A stretch of DNA of 64,000 nt from Deminuibacter soli (GCF_003412455.1 NZ_QTJU01000001.1:868001-932000), one strand, 5' to 3'; positions 43,562 to 53,911 are shown, counted from the first letter of the stretch. Numbers and translations are program-made. Notes: generated from the letters alone by a model not told the origin.

Positions 43562-45934
43562 ATGCTCAAAAACTATCTGCTCATTGCCTGGCGCAATTTG
43601 CTCAAAAGCAAAGCTTATTCCAGCATCAATATCCTGGGCCTTGCCGCAGGCATGGCCGTAGCCCTTCTTATCGGGTTATGGATTTATGACGAACTTTCTT
43701 TTGATCACTATCACGCCAGGCATAACAGGCTGGGCAGGGTAATGACCACCCAGACTTTTAATGATCATACCGGCACACACAATGCCGTATCTATTCCGCT
43801 GGGATACGAGCTGCGGGAGAAATACCGGGCAGATTTCAAGAACGTAACGCTTGCCTCCTGGAACTTTTCACATGTACTTGCTGTTGGCGATAAAAAAATA
43901 AGCCAGAGCGGCATGTGGGTACACCCGGAGTTTCCCGGCATGTTGTCGCTGAAAATGATACAGGGAAATATCAATGCCCTGAATGCTCCTTACACCATAT
44001 TGCTCACTGAATCGGTTGCCAAAACACTGTTCGGTAACACGAACCCGATGAATAAAATCATTAAGCTCGACAACAAACACAGTGTTAAAGTAGCCGGCGT
44101 ATACGAAGATTTACCGCACAACACCTCTTTCTTTGATACCAAATTCTTTATGCCCTGGGATACCTATGTGGCCACAGAAAAATGGCTTACCGAATCACGC
44201 ACACAATGGGGCAACCACAGTTTTCAGCTGTTCGTGGAACTGAATGACAATGCAGACTTCGATGCCGTAACACGCAAGATTGCCAACATTGCGAAAGAGC
44301 ATGTAAAAGAAGGCAATGAACACGGGCTGGTGCACCCAATGGACAAATGGCACCTGTACAGTGAATTTAAAGATGGCCGTGTGAAAGGCGGCCGCATTCA
44401 TTTTGTATGGCTGTTTGGCGCCATCGGCATTTTTGTGCTGCTGCTGGCCTGCATCAACTTTATGAACCTGAGCACCGCACGCAGCGAGAAGAGGGCCAAA
44501 GAAGTAGGCATACGCAAAGCCATTGGCTCGTTGCGCCGCCAGCTGATGGGACAGTTTTTAAGTGAATCTATTGTTGTGGCTTTCCTGTCGCTGCTACTGG
44601 CCATTATACTGGTGGTATGCCTGCTGCCGTTCTTTAACAGCATTGCCGATAAACACATGCGCCTGCCCTGGGGCAATCCCATTTTCTGGTCTGCCACCAT
44701 CCTGTTTACCTTTCTTACCGGGCTTGTTTCAGGCAGCTACCCCGCGTTTTACCTTTCCAGCTTTGAACCCATCAAGGTATTAAAAGGCACTTTTAAAACA
44801 GGCCGCTTTGCAGCATTGCCCCGCAAAATACTGGTGGTAATACAGTTTACTGTTTCGGTTACATTGGTAATCGGCACCATCATCGTATATAAACAGATCC
44901 AGTATGCGAAAGACAGGCCGGTTGGTTACTCCCGTGCCGGACTAATTATGATGAATATGCAAACACCTGAGATCAATGGCCATTATGATGCCCTTCGCGG
45001 CGATCTGCTGAAAACAGGCGTGGTGGAAAATATGGCTGAATCATCCAGTCCGGCTACAGAAATATGGAGCAACCAGATTGGCTTTGACTGGAAAGGTAAA
45101 GATCCCAACACCACCCCGGTATTCGGTATACAGGCGGTTACCCATGATTATGGTAAAACCATTGACTGGCAGATAAAAGAAGGCCGTGACTTCTCCCGCA
45201 ATTTCACCACAGACAGCGGCGCACTGATTTTAAATGAAGCAGCAGTAAAACTTACCGGCTTGAAAAACCCGGTTGGCGAACTGATTAAATGGAACGATAA
45301 GGAACGCAGGGTAACCGGAATTGTAAAAGACATGGTGATGGAATCGCCCTATGAGCCGGTAAAACCCACTGTTTTCTTCCTCGACTATGGCTGGACACAG
45401 GTGATCACTATCCGCGTAAAACCAACCGTGGCCATGCATGAAGCCATTTCTAAAATTGAACCGATATTCCGCAGCTACGATCCCGGCAGCCCGTTTGACT
45501 ATAAATTCATTGACCAGGAATATGCGCAGAAATTTTCTGATGAAGAACGCATTGGCCACCTGGCCACTTTCTTTGCCATACTCGCGATTTTTATTTCGTG
45601 TTTAGGTTTGTTTGGATTGGCATCATTCGTTGCCGAACAACGCACCAAGGAAATTGGTGTACGCAAAGTACTGGGCGCATCGGTGTTTACCTTGTGGGGC
45701 ATGCTTAGTAAAGACTTTGTTACGCTGGTATCCATCTCCAGCTGTATTGCCGTGCCTATTGCCTGGTATGCGCTGTACATATGGCTGCAGAATTATGAAT
45801 ACCACACGCCTATTTACTGGTGGATATTTGTGGCAGCCATTTTAGGCGCCCTTGCCATTACGTTAATGACCGTTAGTTACCAGGCCATCCGCGCAGCGCT
45901 GATGAACCCTGTGAAAAGTTTGCGATCAGAATAA
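43562..45934 (+). CDS. FtsX/MacB-type ABC transporter permease
   Basis: A 790-aa protein with the double MacB_PCD-FtsX layout. MLKNYLLIAWRNLLKSK leads into TM1 (about 22-42) and a large periplasmic domain. A first FtsX domain (about 280-420; SEKRAKEVGIRKAIGS) follows, then a second periplasmic domain and a second FtsX domain (about 670-780; EQRTKEIGVRKVLGAS). The C-terminus is PVKSLRSE. Such proteins work with a separate ATPase, none of which lies nearby, so it is an orphan permease of the Bacteroidota type. Efflux or envelope signalling is the family expectation. Confidence 0.9.
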   Translation: MLKNYLLIAWRNLLKSKAYSSINILGLAAGMAVALLIGLWIYDELSFDHYHARHNRLGRVMTTQTFNDHTGTHNAVSIPLGYELREKYRADFKNVTLASWNFSHVLAVGDKKISQSGMWVHPEFPGMLSLKMIQGNINALNAPYTILLTESVAKTLFGNTNPMNKIIKLDNKHSVKVAGVYEDLPHNTSFFDTKFFMPWDTYVATEKWLTESRTQWGNHSFQLFVELNDNADFDAVTRKIANIAKEHVKEGNEHGLVHPMDKWHLYSEFKDGRVKGGRIHFVWLFGAIGIFVLLLACINFMNLSTARSEKRAKEVGIRKAIGSLRRQLMGQFLSESIVVAFLSLLLAIILVVCLLPFFNSIADKHMRLPWGNPIFWSATILFTFLTGLVSGSYPAFYLSSFEPIKVLKGTFKTGRFAALPRKILVVIQFTVSVTLVIGTIIVYKQIQYAKDRPVGYSRAGLIMMNMQTPEINGHYDALRGDLLKTGVVENMAESSSPATEIWSNQIGFDWKGKDPNTTPVFGIQAVTHDYGKTIDWQIKEGRDFSRNFTTDSGALILNEAAVKLTGLKNPVGELIKWNDKERRVTGIVKDMVMESPYEPVKPTVFFLDYGWTQVITIRVKPTVAMHEAISKIEPIFRSYDPGSPFDYKFIDQEYAQKFSDEERIGHLATFFAILAIFISCLGLFGLASFVAEQRTKEIGVRKVLGASVFTLWGMLSKDFVTLVSISSCIAVPIAWYALYIWLQNYEYHTPIYWWIFVAAILGALAITLMTVSYQAIRAALMNPVKSLRSE

Positions 45935-45949
45935 AACAGTTTATTATAA

Positions 45950-45987
45950 AAAAGCCGGGGCAAACCTGTTGGTATGCCCCGGCTTTT
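45950..45987 (+). terminator. Terminator after the ABC permease gene
   Basis: AAAAGCCGGGGCA and TGCCCCGGCTTTT form perfect 13-base arms around a 12-base loop. Confidence 0.92.
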
Positions 45988-46061
45988 CTTTTACCGCGTG
46001 CCAGTAAGCATATTTGAGCCTGCTCCCCTATATTTGCCTGTTCCCTAAACCTCCAATATCA

Positions 46062-46913
46062 ATGAAAAAGCTTTTACTGTTGTGCTGCTGCCTGCCGGTA
46101 ACACTGTTTGCACAAAACTTTTATTTCTCTGGCAGGATCGGGCTCGCCAATTACCAGGGCGATTTACACCAAACAGGCTTTACCCTCAGCCAGTCTAAAT
46201 TTCTTTTTTCTGCAGGTGCCCGGTACGATTTATCAGAACATATTGCCGCCCGCTCTTACCTCACTTTAACAGGTGTACAGGGTGATGATGCCAAAGGCTC
46301 TCCGGGAATGCAGCAACGCAACCTCAATTTTAAATCGAAAATATTTGAATGGGAACTGGGTGCGCAATACAATTTTTTAAGTTTGAACAACCATTGGTGG
46401 ACACCCTATGTTTTTGCAGGCCTGGGCGTTTATCATTTTAACCCCTATACATACGACAGTACAGGCGATAAAGTACTGCTGCAGCCGCTGAGCACAGAAG
46501 GCGAAGGTTTTGTTCGTCATGTGGATGTATATAAACGCTGGCAGCTCAGTATTCCCTATGGCTTCGGCGCCGATTTTGCGCTTAATGAAGACATGCGCGT
46601 AGGTATTGAATTCGGTTTCCGGAAATTGTTTACTGACTATATGGATGATGTTAGCGGCAAATATGTTGACGCTGCGCTGCTGCAAAAAAATGCAGGAGAC
46701 CAGGCTGTAGCTATGGCCTACCGTGGTGCAGGCGCTTACCCGGCTGCAGGCACTATGCGCGGCAGCGGCGGCGGTAATGATTCCTGGTATTTTGTAGGGC
46801 TTACGTTTACCATCCGCTCGTTCATTGACCAGTACAAACGCATCAACGGCTTGCCTGGCTTTAAACACGATAAAAAAGTAGGCTGCCCGGCCACCCGCAT
46901 TTACCGCTGGTAA
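46062..46913 (+). CDS. Outer-membrane beta-barrel protein (DUF6089-like), first of a tandem pair
   Basis: A 283-aa protein with a signal peptide (MKKLLLLCCCLPVTLFAQ). A small barrel follows with alternating strands, including WWTPYVFAGLGVYHFNPYTY, LQPLSTEGEG, NEDMRVGIEFGFRKLFTDYMD and a WYFVGLTFTIRS final strand. A KKVGCPATRIYRW tail follows. The segments match the DUF6089 family, which is common in Bacteroidota and uncharacterised. The ATG at 46062 begins the signal peptide. Its paralog follows 197 bases later behind a terminator. Confidence 0.82.
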   Translation: MKKLLLLCCCLPVTLFAQNFYFSGRIGLANYQGDLHQTGFTLSQSKFLFSAGARYDLSEHIAARSYLTLTGVQGDDAKGSPGMQQRNLNFKSKIFEWELGAQYNFLSLNNHWWTPYVFAGLGVYHFNPYTYDSTGDKVLLQPLSTEGEGFVRHVDVYKRWQLSIPYGFGADFALNEDMRVGIEFGFRKLFTDYMDDVSGKYVDAALLQKNAGDQAVAMAYRGAGAYPAAGTMRGSGGGNDSWYFVGLTFTIRSFIDQYKRINGLPGFKHDKKVGCPATRIYRW

Positions 46914-46933
46914 AACAGCAACCGGTGATACTG

Positions 46934-46970
46934 AACCCGCAGGTATTTTTCACCTGCGGGTTTTGTTTTG
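46934..46970 (+). terminator. Terminator between the DUF6089 paralogs
   Basis: AACCCGCAGGT and ACCTGCGGGTT perfect 11-base arms, followed by TTGTTTTG. Confidence 0.9.
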
Positions 46971-47110
46971 TGTTCTCCTGTCTTTTCTTCGCTTATTTTC
47001 GGGCAGCATTTAGTTTTGTTTACTACTCTTTCCAATATCCTCCCGAAGCCACATCAATCACCTGCCAACCATTCAGGTATCATTTTTGGAAGAATGCGTA
47101 ATCAAACCGT

Positions 47111-47965
47111 ATGAAAAAATTACTGACACTGCTCTGTTTCTGTCCGATTGCTGTTGTTGCACAGGATTTATACCTGTCTGTGAAGGCAGGTGTAGCCAAT
47201 TACAATGGCGAACTTGCTACCAGCTCGTTTACACTCAAACAAAGTAAAATAATGGGCAGCCTTGGTGCCCGGTACGATATTACTGAACACATTGCTGCAC
47301 GCACCTACCTTACGCTTACTTCCCTGCAGGCGAATGATAAATACGGCACACCCGTACACCAGGCCCGCAACCTGAATTTTAAAACCGGCCTGTTTGACTG
47401 GGAACTGGCCCTGCAATACAATTTTCTAAACCTGAATTATAACTGGTGGACGCCTTACGTGTTTGCCGGTGGTGCGTTGTACCATTTTAATCCATACACC
47501 TACACCACAGACGGCATCAGAACCAACCTGCAGCCGCTGAGCACAGAAGGAGAAGGCATAACCGGTACAGGCGTTAAACCTTACAAGCTTACCCAGTTTG
47601 CCGTGCCGCTGGGCGTTGGGGCCGACTTTGCTTTGAATGAAGACATGCGTGTAGGTGTTGAATTTGGTTACCGCGTATTGTTCACCGACTACCTGGATGA
47701 TGTAAGCCGCAAATACATTAACGAAACCACGCTGCGCAATGCACGCGGGCAAACAGCCGTAGACCTTGCCTACCGCGGCAATGAAGTAAATGCCGGCCCC
47801 TACCCGGGACCAGGCGTAGCCAGAGGCAATCCCAATGCCAGAGACAGCTGGTATTATCTTGGTCTTACCTTCACCGTACGCTCGTTTGTAAACCAGTATA
47901 AGCAATTAACACGGCCAACCAAACGGTATAAAAAAGTAGGTTGCCCTGAGCGGATGTATAAGTAA
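47111..47965 (+). CDS. Outer-membrane beta-barrel protein (DUF6089-like), second of a tandem pair
   Basis: A 284-aa protein closely related to its neighbour over the full length. It has the same signal peptide type (MKKLLTLLCFCPIAVVAQ), GARYDITEHIAARTYLTLT, WWTPYVFAGGALYHFNPYTY, LQPLSTEGEG, NEDMRVGVEFGYRVLFTDYLD and a KKVGCPERMY tail. Each copy has its own upstream region, so they can be regulated separately. The stop lies four bases from the convergent TreS gene. Confidence 0.85.
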   Translation: MKKLLTLLCFCPIAVVAQDLYLSVKAGVANYNGELATSSFTLKQSKIMGSLGARYDITEHIAARTYLTLTSLQANDKYGTPVHQARNLNFKTGLFDWELALQYNFLNLNYNWWTPYVFAGGALYHFNPYTYTTDGIRTNLQPLSTEGEGITGTGVKPYKLTQFAVPLGVGADFALNEDMRVGVEFGYRVLFTDYLDDVSRKYINETTLRNARGQTAVDLAYRGNEVNAGPYPGPGVARGNPNARDSWYYLGLTFTVRSFVNQYKQLTRPTKRYKKVGCPERMYK

Positions 47966-47969
47966 GTGC

Positions 47970-50900
47970 TTACACTTTTTCTTTTTGCGGCGTCAGCAGT
48001 GCGGCAATCATATCGAGCGGTACGGTTAACCAGTCGGTACGGTTGTTTTGCAGTTCGGTATTTAAATCTTCGAGTGCCTGCTGCAGCATAAAATTCTGCA
48101 GCAGCATTTCCTGGTCGTCTTGTTCTGCTGGTATCAATGCCGTGTTCTTTACCGTATCGAGCCAGGCATAAATAAAAATACCGCTGATATGATGCCACCA
48201 GTAGTTGGCAAACGGCAATAATGCAGGCAACTCTTCTTTCTGAATATGGTTGTCGTTGCGGAACGCCTCGTGCGCTGCATAGTGCAGAGAACTAACCATA
48301 CTGGCCACATCTTTCAATGGTGAGCGCTTTAACCTGCGTTCGCTGTAGCGCTGGGATGCTTCGCCACCATAATCCTGTATTGCCAGGTCTTTTCCGGTAA
48401 GCAACACCTGCCCCAGCTGAAAATTACCGTGTATGCGTATTTTCAGTACGTCGAGCTTTTTATCGTAAATATGTTTAAGTGTGCCCAGCAACTCTGTTCT
48501 TTTATTGAGCAGGCTTTCTGCCGCAGGTTTTACTTCGCCATCCAGGTTAGCTGCTGCGCGGTTAAGCCGGTGATAGGTTTCACGCACCAGCGACACCATT
48601 GATGCAAATAAAGAACGTTGATAGTGCAGCGAAAACTCTTCGGGTTTAAAATCCTTATTTGTTACATCCGATGCCAATGCCAGGTGCATCTGGCCGGTGC
48701 GTACACCGAGCAAACGGGCTTGCTCTGCAGCCGAGTTGCCCAGCAATACCTGCAGCATTTCGGGCAGGTGTTCGTAAGGCAAGGGGTTTACCAGTGAACC
48801 CACACGCTGTTCGGGATGCAGCTGGTTTCTGTCGCGCGCTTTAATACGCTCCACATAATTGTGCATGCGCTCCATTACATAACTGTGCCCGTCACCATGG
48901 TTTTCGATCATCTCCTGCATTATACCCAGTACAATGGGAATGGTATCGTACTTCCATTCAATGGCACCAATAAACGCAGGGATATAGGGAAACTTTGCCT
49001 GCTCGGTCAGAAACCGGGTAACTTCAAGATCGGGGTTGATAGACCTGTCTACCTTGCGGTACATCTTCAGAAAATACAGGTTATCATACGTGATAGAAGT
49101 ATTAAACTGGTCACTGGCGTGGATGCGTGATTTGATCTCGTCTTTGTGTTCGCCCCAGTATTTCTTCATCTCGTTGTTGCCATACAATACAATCTCACTG
49201 CTGTTCAGCGCAAGGTGTTTGTTGTTGGTCATGCGTTTGATGAGTTCATGCTGCAGCGGCGCAGTAAAAAAGGCATCGCACAACACGCCTTCGGCTTCAC
49301 CCAGCCGCATGCGGGCTATAATGGATTGCGGGCAATTGCTTGCCAGCTTGCCAGACTGCGGTGCGGAGGCAAACGTAACCGGCAGCTGGTACATTTCGGG
49401 CAAACTGCTCTGGTAACTTACTTCCAGCAGCAGCCAGTATATGGGATGGTCATCTGCCGAAACGGTGGCGTGATTGGTAATGGTGATGGTATAAATGGCA
49501 TGCTGTCTTCCGCTGAACCATTTTGCCTTTAACAGGTAAGCAGGCAGCAGTTCATTTTCGAGCCTGTCCCTGGTACTGTTCTGCAGCAGCTGTTCCCAAC
49601 TGGCAATATTTAATTCTGGCAAGGGTGCATTGTCATCTACCTCGGGATGTGCCTTTTCCAGTACAAATGCCTGAAAGCCGTGCGGCGTCATGGTAAAAAA
49701 ATACGGGCTGTCATCTTTAATAGAAGGAAACTTGTTCTTGCTCGCCATCTCGCGCAGCACATTGCCTTTGTAGGCACTTAAATCCACTTCTGCAGCCTGC
49801 GAAAACTTTGACAGGTTTACTACAATAAGCAGGGTTTGCTCCTGGTAACTGCGCGTAAAGGCCAGTATTTTGGGATTCTCTACATTTAAAAACTTCAGGT
49901 CGCCCCGGCCGAAGGCCTTGTATTTTTTGCGCATGCCAATCATGCTCTTCATTACCCAGAAAAGTGAAGAGGTATTCTCGCGCTGTGTTTCCACGTTTAC
50001 TGCTTCGTAATGGTAAGCAGGATCGAGTATCAGCGGCAGGTACAGGCGTTGCGGGTTAGCAGAGGAGAAACCTGCATTCCTGTCGGGCGACCACTGCATG
50101 GGCGTGCGTACGCCATCACGGTCGCCCAGGTAAAAATTATCACCCATGCCTATTTCGTCTCCGTAATAAATAACCGGGGTGCCCGGCAATGTAAACAACA
50201 GGCAGTTGAGCAGTTCTATTTTGCGCCGGTTATTGTCTACCAGTGGCGCCAGCCTGTGGCGAATGCCCAGGTTAATGCGCGCCTTGGGGTCTTTTGCATA
50301 AGCCTTGTACATGTAATCCCTTTCTTCATCCGTTACCATTTCAAGCGTTAGCTCATCGTGGTTGCGCAGGAAAATGGCCCATTGGCAAACATCGGGTATG
50401 GCAGGTGTTTGATCGAAGATATCGGTAACCGGGTACCGGTCTTCCATTTGCAATGCCATAAACATGCGGGGCATTACGGGGAAATGGTAATTCATGTGGC
50501 ATTCATCGCCTTCACCAAAATAAGCAGCTGCATCTTCGGGCCACATATTGGCTTCTGCCAGAAACAAGGTGCCCGGGAAATGCGTGTCGATATGCCTGCG
50601 CATTTTTTTCAGAAAAGCATGTGTTTCGGGCAGGTTTTCGCCGTTGGTTCCTTCCCGTTCAAACAGGTAAGGCACGGCATCGAGCCGGAAGCCATCTACG
50701 CCCATGCGGCACCAGTAATCGATGATTTTAAAAATCTCTTCCTGTACAACAGGGTTATCATAATTCAAATCTGGCTGGTGATGAAAAAAGCGGTGCCAGT
50801 AATATTGCTGTGCCAGCGGATCCCATGTCCAGTTGGATGTTTCAAAGTCCTGGAAAATAATGCGCACATCTTTGTACTGGTTGGGATCATCCGTCCATAC

Positions 50901-51305
50901 ATAGTAATCGCGCTCCGGTGAATTTTTGGGTGCCATCCTGGCGCGCTGAAACCACGGGTGCTGATCGCTTGTGTGGTTAATGACCAGTTCGGTAATTACT
51001 TTCAGGCTGCGTTTGTGCGCTTCTTTCAGCAGCTGTTTAAACTGGTGAATATTGCCATAAGCCGGGTTAATATTGTAATAGTCGGCAATATCATAGCCAT
51101 CATCCCGCTGTGGCGAGGGGTAAAAGGGCAACAGCCAGATAGCGGTAACACCCAGCTCCTGCAGGTAATCGAGTTTTTGCATCAGCCCCTGGAAATCGCC
51201 GATACCATCGCCATTGCCATCGCAGAATGCCTTGATGTGCAATTCGTAAATAATGGCGTCTTTGTACCAGTGCAGCTGGTCGTCTAATTCCGTTTGCTCA
51301 TTCAT
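47970..51305 (-). CDS. treS: Trehalose synthase (TreS) fused to a maltokinase-like domain
   Basis: A 1111-aa fusion. The GH13 domain (about 10-560) has nucleophile D209 (FRLDAV), acid/base E251 (LAEANMW) and H316-D317 (RNHDE). It interconverts maltose and trehalose. The C-terminal domain (about 590-1100) is maltokinase (Mak/Pep2)-like, which would make maltose 1-phosphate for the GlgE pathway. Two kinase signatures depart from what I recall of the family: HGN at 959-961 instead of HGD, and DYGGEA at 978-983 instead of DFEGEP. Kinase activity is therefore uncertain. GlgE and GlgB are not in the window. Confidence 0.92.
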   Translation of the reverse strand: MNEQTELDDQLHWYKDAIIYELHIKAFCDGNGDGIGDFQGLMQKLDYLQELGVTAIWLLPFYPSPQRDDGYDIADYYNINPAYGNIHQFKQLLKEAHKRSLKVITELVINHTSDQHPWFQRARMAPKNSPERDYYVWTDDPNQYKDVRIIFQDFETSNWTWDPLAQQYYWHRFFHHQPDLNYDNPVVQEEIFKIIDYWCRMGVDGFRLDAVPYLFEREGTNGENLPETHAFLKKMRRHIDTHFPGTLFLAEANMWPEDAAAYFGEGDECHMNYHFPVMPRMFMALQMEDRYPVTDIFDQTPAIPDVCQWAIFLRNHDELTLEMVTDEERDYMYKAYAKDPKARINLGIRHRLAPLVDNNRRKIELLNCLLFTLPGTPVIYYGDEIGMGDNFYLGDRDGVRTPMQWSPDRNAGFSSANPQRLYLPLILDPAYHYEAVNVETQRENTSSLFWVMKSMIGMRKKYKAFGRGDLKFLNVENPKILAFTRSYQEQTLLIVVNLSKFSQAAEVDLSAYKGNVLREMASKNKFPSIKDDSPYFFTMTPHGFQAFVLEKAHPEVDDNAPLPELNIASWEQLLQNSTRDRLENELLPAYLLKAKWFSGRQHAIYTITITNHATVSADDHPIYWLLLEVSYQSSLPEMYQLPVTFASAPQSGKLASNCPQSIIARMRLGEAEGVLCDAFFTAPLQHELIKRMTNNKHLALNSSEIVLYGNNEMKKYWGEHKDEIKSRIHASDQFNTSITYDNLYFLKMYRKVDRSINPDLEVTRFLTEQAKFPYIPAFIGAIEWKYDTIPIVLGIMQEMIENHGDGHSYVMERMHNYVERIKARDRNQLHPEQRVGSLVNPLPYEHLPEMLQVLLGNSAAEQARLLGVRTGQMHLALASDVTNKDFKPEEFSLHYQRSLFASMVSLVRETYHRLNRAAANLDGEVKPAAESLLNKRTELLGTLKHIYDKKLDVLKIRIHGNFQLGQVLLTGKDLAIQDYGGEASQRYSERRLKRSPLKDVASMVSSLHYAAHEAFRNDNHIQKEELPALLPFANYWWHHISGIFIYAWLDTVKNTALIPAEQDDQEMLLQNFMLQQALEDLNTELQNNRTDWLTVPLDMIAALLTPQKEKV

Positions 51306-51343
51306 ATCAACACTGCTTTATACTTACGTAATACAATGGCAGC

Positions 51344-52423
51344 CTATGCATGTTTGCGTACAGGCTGTTTGGTGCGCCGCTCTTCTCCCATTAAAATAGC
51401 CCAGGGTTGCAAGCTGTTTACCTGTTCGCTGATAATGCGGATGATCGCCATCAGTGGTATAAACAGGAACATGCCGGGAATACCCCAAACCAGTTTACCC
51501 ATCATCACTGCCAACAGGGTGATAAAGGCATTCATTTTAACTCTTGCGCCTACAATACGCGGCAGAATAATATTCGCATCGAGCGTGTGTGCCACTACAA
51601 ATACAATGGCCAGTTGCGCAGCCTGCGGGCCGGTACCATTTACCATAGTAATCACCATGCTGATTACCAGTGCCGTGTAAATGCCCACATAAGGTATAAG
51701 GTTGAGTACGGCGGCAAACACCGCGATTAGCAATGCATATTTAATGCCCAGCACCAGCAGGGCTGTAAAAATTAACAGGAAGAGTATGGCCATTTCAGTC
51801 AGCAAGCCCAGCACATAACCATTCATTACACGGCGTATAACGTTCACGACTTCGTTTACTTTGGCGCGCTGTGTTTCGCTGAAAAAGGCCAGTACAAACT
51901 GCAGCAGCAGGTGGCGGTGAAACAAAATGAAAAAGGTAAAGAAGAAGAAGAAAATTGTGAGTATCAGCAGTTCACCCATACCCACAAACGTGGTACCCAC
52001 CGAGCTTGCTACGGCGCCGGCCATGGTGTTTACAGATTTGTTCAGGTAATTGCTCTGGTCTGCATCATTGATGTGGTATTTGCGGTAAATCCAGTCGTGC
52101 AGGTTGTTGAGCAACTGGCTGAACTTCGCCTGCAAATTGGGTAAACTGTGCGTGAAGTTGATTAGCTGTGAACTGAAGAAGTATACAAACAAGGCCACCA
52201 TTGCCATAAACAGCAATACGGTAATACCTGCGGAAAGCGCCCTGCCCAGGCTGTGCCGCTCGAGCCAGCTGGCAACAGGATATAACAATATGGCGACCAG
52301 GAAGGCGAAAAACAGCGGGATACTGACTGTTTTACTCACATACAACAGCAACAGTACAAGCACTACGGCATGCAGTATCAGTGCCACCCGCGCGTACAAG
52401 GCAAGCTTTACAGGTGTTTGCAT
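51344..52423 (-). CDS. AI-2E family (TqsA/PerM-like) membrane transporter
   Basis: A 359-aa protein with about eight membrane helices arranged as in AI-2E transporters: three N-terminal helices, a polar central helix pair (LHDWIYRKYHINDADQ), then VGTTFVGMGELLILTIFFFFFTF, LIPYVGIYTALV and the conserved LVWGIPGMFLFIPLMAI. Members export various small molecules or ions, and AI-2 is only one case. It lies 38 bases before the TreS gene on the same strand and may be co-transcribed. Confidence 0.88.
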   Translation of the reverse strand: MQTPVKLALYARVALILHAVVLVLLLLYVSKTVSIPLFFAFLVAILLYPVASWLERHSLGRALSAGITVLLFMAMVALFVYFFSSQLINFTHSLPNLQAKFSQLLNNLHDWIYRKYHINDADQSNYLNKSVNTMAGAVASSVGTTFVGMGELLILTIFFFFFTFFILFHRHLLLQFVLAFFSETQRAKVNEVVNVIRRVMNGYVLGLLTEMAILFLLIFTALLVLGIKYALLIAVFAAVLNLIPYVGIYTALVISMVITMVNGTGPQAAQLAIVFVVAHTLDANIILPRIVGARVKMNAFITLLAVMMGKLVWGIPGMFLFIPLMAIIRIISEQVNSLQPWAILMGEERRTKQPVRKHA

Positions 52424-52484
52424 TTATCAATGGTTATGCCTTACCGAAACAATAAGCATACCGAAGCCCCTGCCCTGCCTGTTG

Positions 52485-53669
52485 CTACACCTTCAAACGC
52501 AGCCGCTTTTTCTCCAGCACCCCGGTGAGCAGCACTGTGCCAAATGCCACGGCTGCAGCGCGCAGCAATCCTGTGGCCCCGTTGTTAAAAGCATGCGGGT
52601 ACCTGAAATCGGTGTAGTAATAAATTGAGTACAGGAAGTAAGGCAACAGGTAACAGGTAAGCGTACTGGTGCCTGCAGGCATAATAAGTTTAAACCAGTG
52701 CTGCTTGTTTTTAATATCGATGAGCCAGATGAGCAGGGCAAAAAAAGCAATGCTGATACCGGTGCAGATCGCTACCCAGGCGGGCGTATCATGGTCTTTC
52801 GATATCCCATCTAGCGGCCGTACAATAAAACCGGTTATTATGCAAACCGCAGCCAGGGTAATAAGCAGGGCAAACAGCCTGGGGTTGTTTTGTGCAAACA
52901 ATTGCGCGTAAATACCCGATACCACTACACCGGCCATTACCAGCGCCAGCATGGCACCGTTACCGCCCGGCCAGATGTACTCCCGCAAACCGTTTAAGTC
53001 GGAAATAATGTGTGCATGCACCAGCAACGAAAACACGAAGAAGAAAACAGCAGCTGCCACCTGCACCCAGAAACGCCCTTTTGAAAAGAGATAAATAAGC
53101 GCGCCTGTGCCGTAAGCCCAGCCTATGAGCCCCAGTATGCCCCACCAGCTGGTTTGCAGGTACTGCGGCGCCTCGTCTGTTCCGCCCTTGTACAATACAG
53201 CCAATATAATGAGTATGGCCACACCGATGCCCTGCAGCACATAACGCCGTGCTTTGGGCATGGCAGGCGGATAATCGAGCCATATGAGGAAAAATGCGGC
53301 GGTTATACCAAACTCCCATACAGGCCGCAGCACATCGTAGGTCTCGTTAAACTCTTCGAGGTTTACATGATAAAAACCCATTACGATTAAAGCAAAGGCC
53401 CGCACTATAATATACCAGGCTATTTTATATACCGGCTCGCCACGTTTTAAACGGTTGTTAATGGCGAGCGGCAGGGACAGGCCAACAATAAACAGGAAAG
53501 CCGGGAAAACCGTATCTGCCAGCCCAAGGGCATCTTCATCCGGTTTGGCATGTTCAATCCACGAGGGAATATGCCGTACTGTATCGGCATCGTTTACAAA
53601 AACCATCAGCAGCATGGTTATGGCGCGGAAGACATCGATGGACCGTTGACGATTATACAGTGGTTTCAT
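52485..53669 (-). CDS. DUF5009/heparan N-acetyltransferase-like membrane protein
   Basis: A 394-aa protein with about ten membrane helices. The N-terminus RQRSIDVFRAITMLLMVFVND followed by a DTVFPAFLFIVGLSLPLA segment is typical of DUF5009 and of the HGSNAT (YeiB-like) acyltransferase superfamily. Transfer of an acetyl group across the membrane to a sugar amine is the model from the human enzyme, not shown for this group. It is the first of three minus-strand genes (with the transporter and TreS). Confidence 0.8.
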   Translation of the reverse strand: MKPLYNRQRSIDVFRAITMLLMVFVNDADTVRHIPSWIEHAKPDEDALGLADTVFPAFLFIVGLSLPLAINNRLKRGEPVYKIAWYIIVRAFALIVMGFYHVNLEEFNETYDVLRPVWEFGITAAFFLIWLDYPPAMPKARRYVLQGIGVAILIILAVLYKGGTDEAPQYLQTSWWGILGLIGWAYGTGALIYLFSKGRFWVQVAAAVFFFVFSLLVHAHIISDLNGLREYIWPGGNGAMLALVMAGVVVSGIYAQLFAQNNPRLFALLITLAAVCIITGFIVRPLDGISKDHDTPAWVAICTGISIAFFALLIWLIDIKNKQHWFKLIMPAGTSTLTCYLLPYFLYSIYYYTDFRYPHAFNNGATGLLRAAAVAFGTVLLTGVLEKKRLRLKV

Positions 53670-53886
53670 TGAAAATGGAAAATAAAGTCACTCAATATAC
53701 AGTTACCCATGCATACGTGTTCGTTTTTGTGCATTTGTAATGCAGGGCGGTTTAATTTCAACCCCTGTAAAATGCCTGCAATGCAGCGGGCACAACTGCT
53801 AGCAGCCGGATTAATTCTGTGTAAAAATTCCACACACATATAAGTGTTCATTTTATGTATCGCCCTTATTGCGAGAAAACTAGTTG

Positions 53887-53894
53887 TAACTTTA
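53887..53894 (+). promoter_or_regulatory. -7-like box (TAACTTTA) for the DUF6799 gene
   Basis: One mismatch to TAnnTTTG, 17 bases before the ATG at 53912. No -33 at the usual spacing was confirmed. Confidence 0.35.
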
Positions 53895-53911
53895 AGTAAA
53901 ATGAAAACCAT

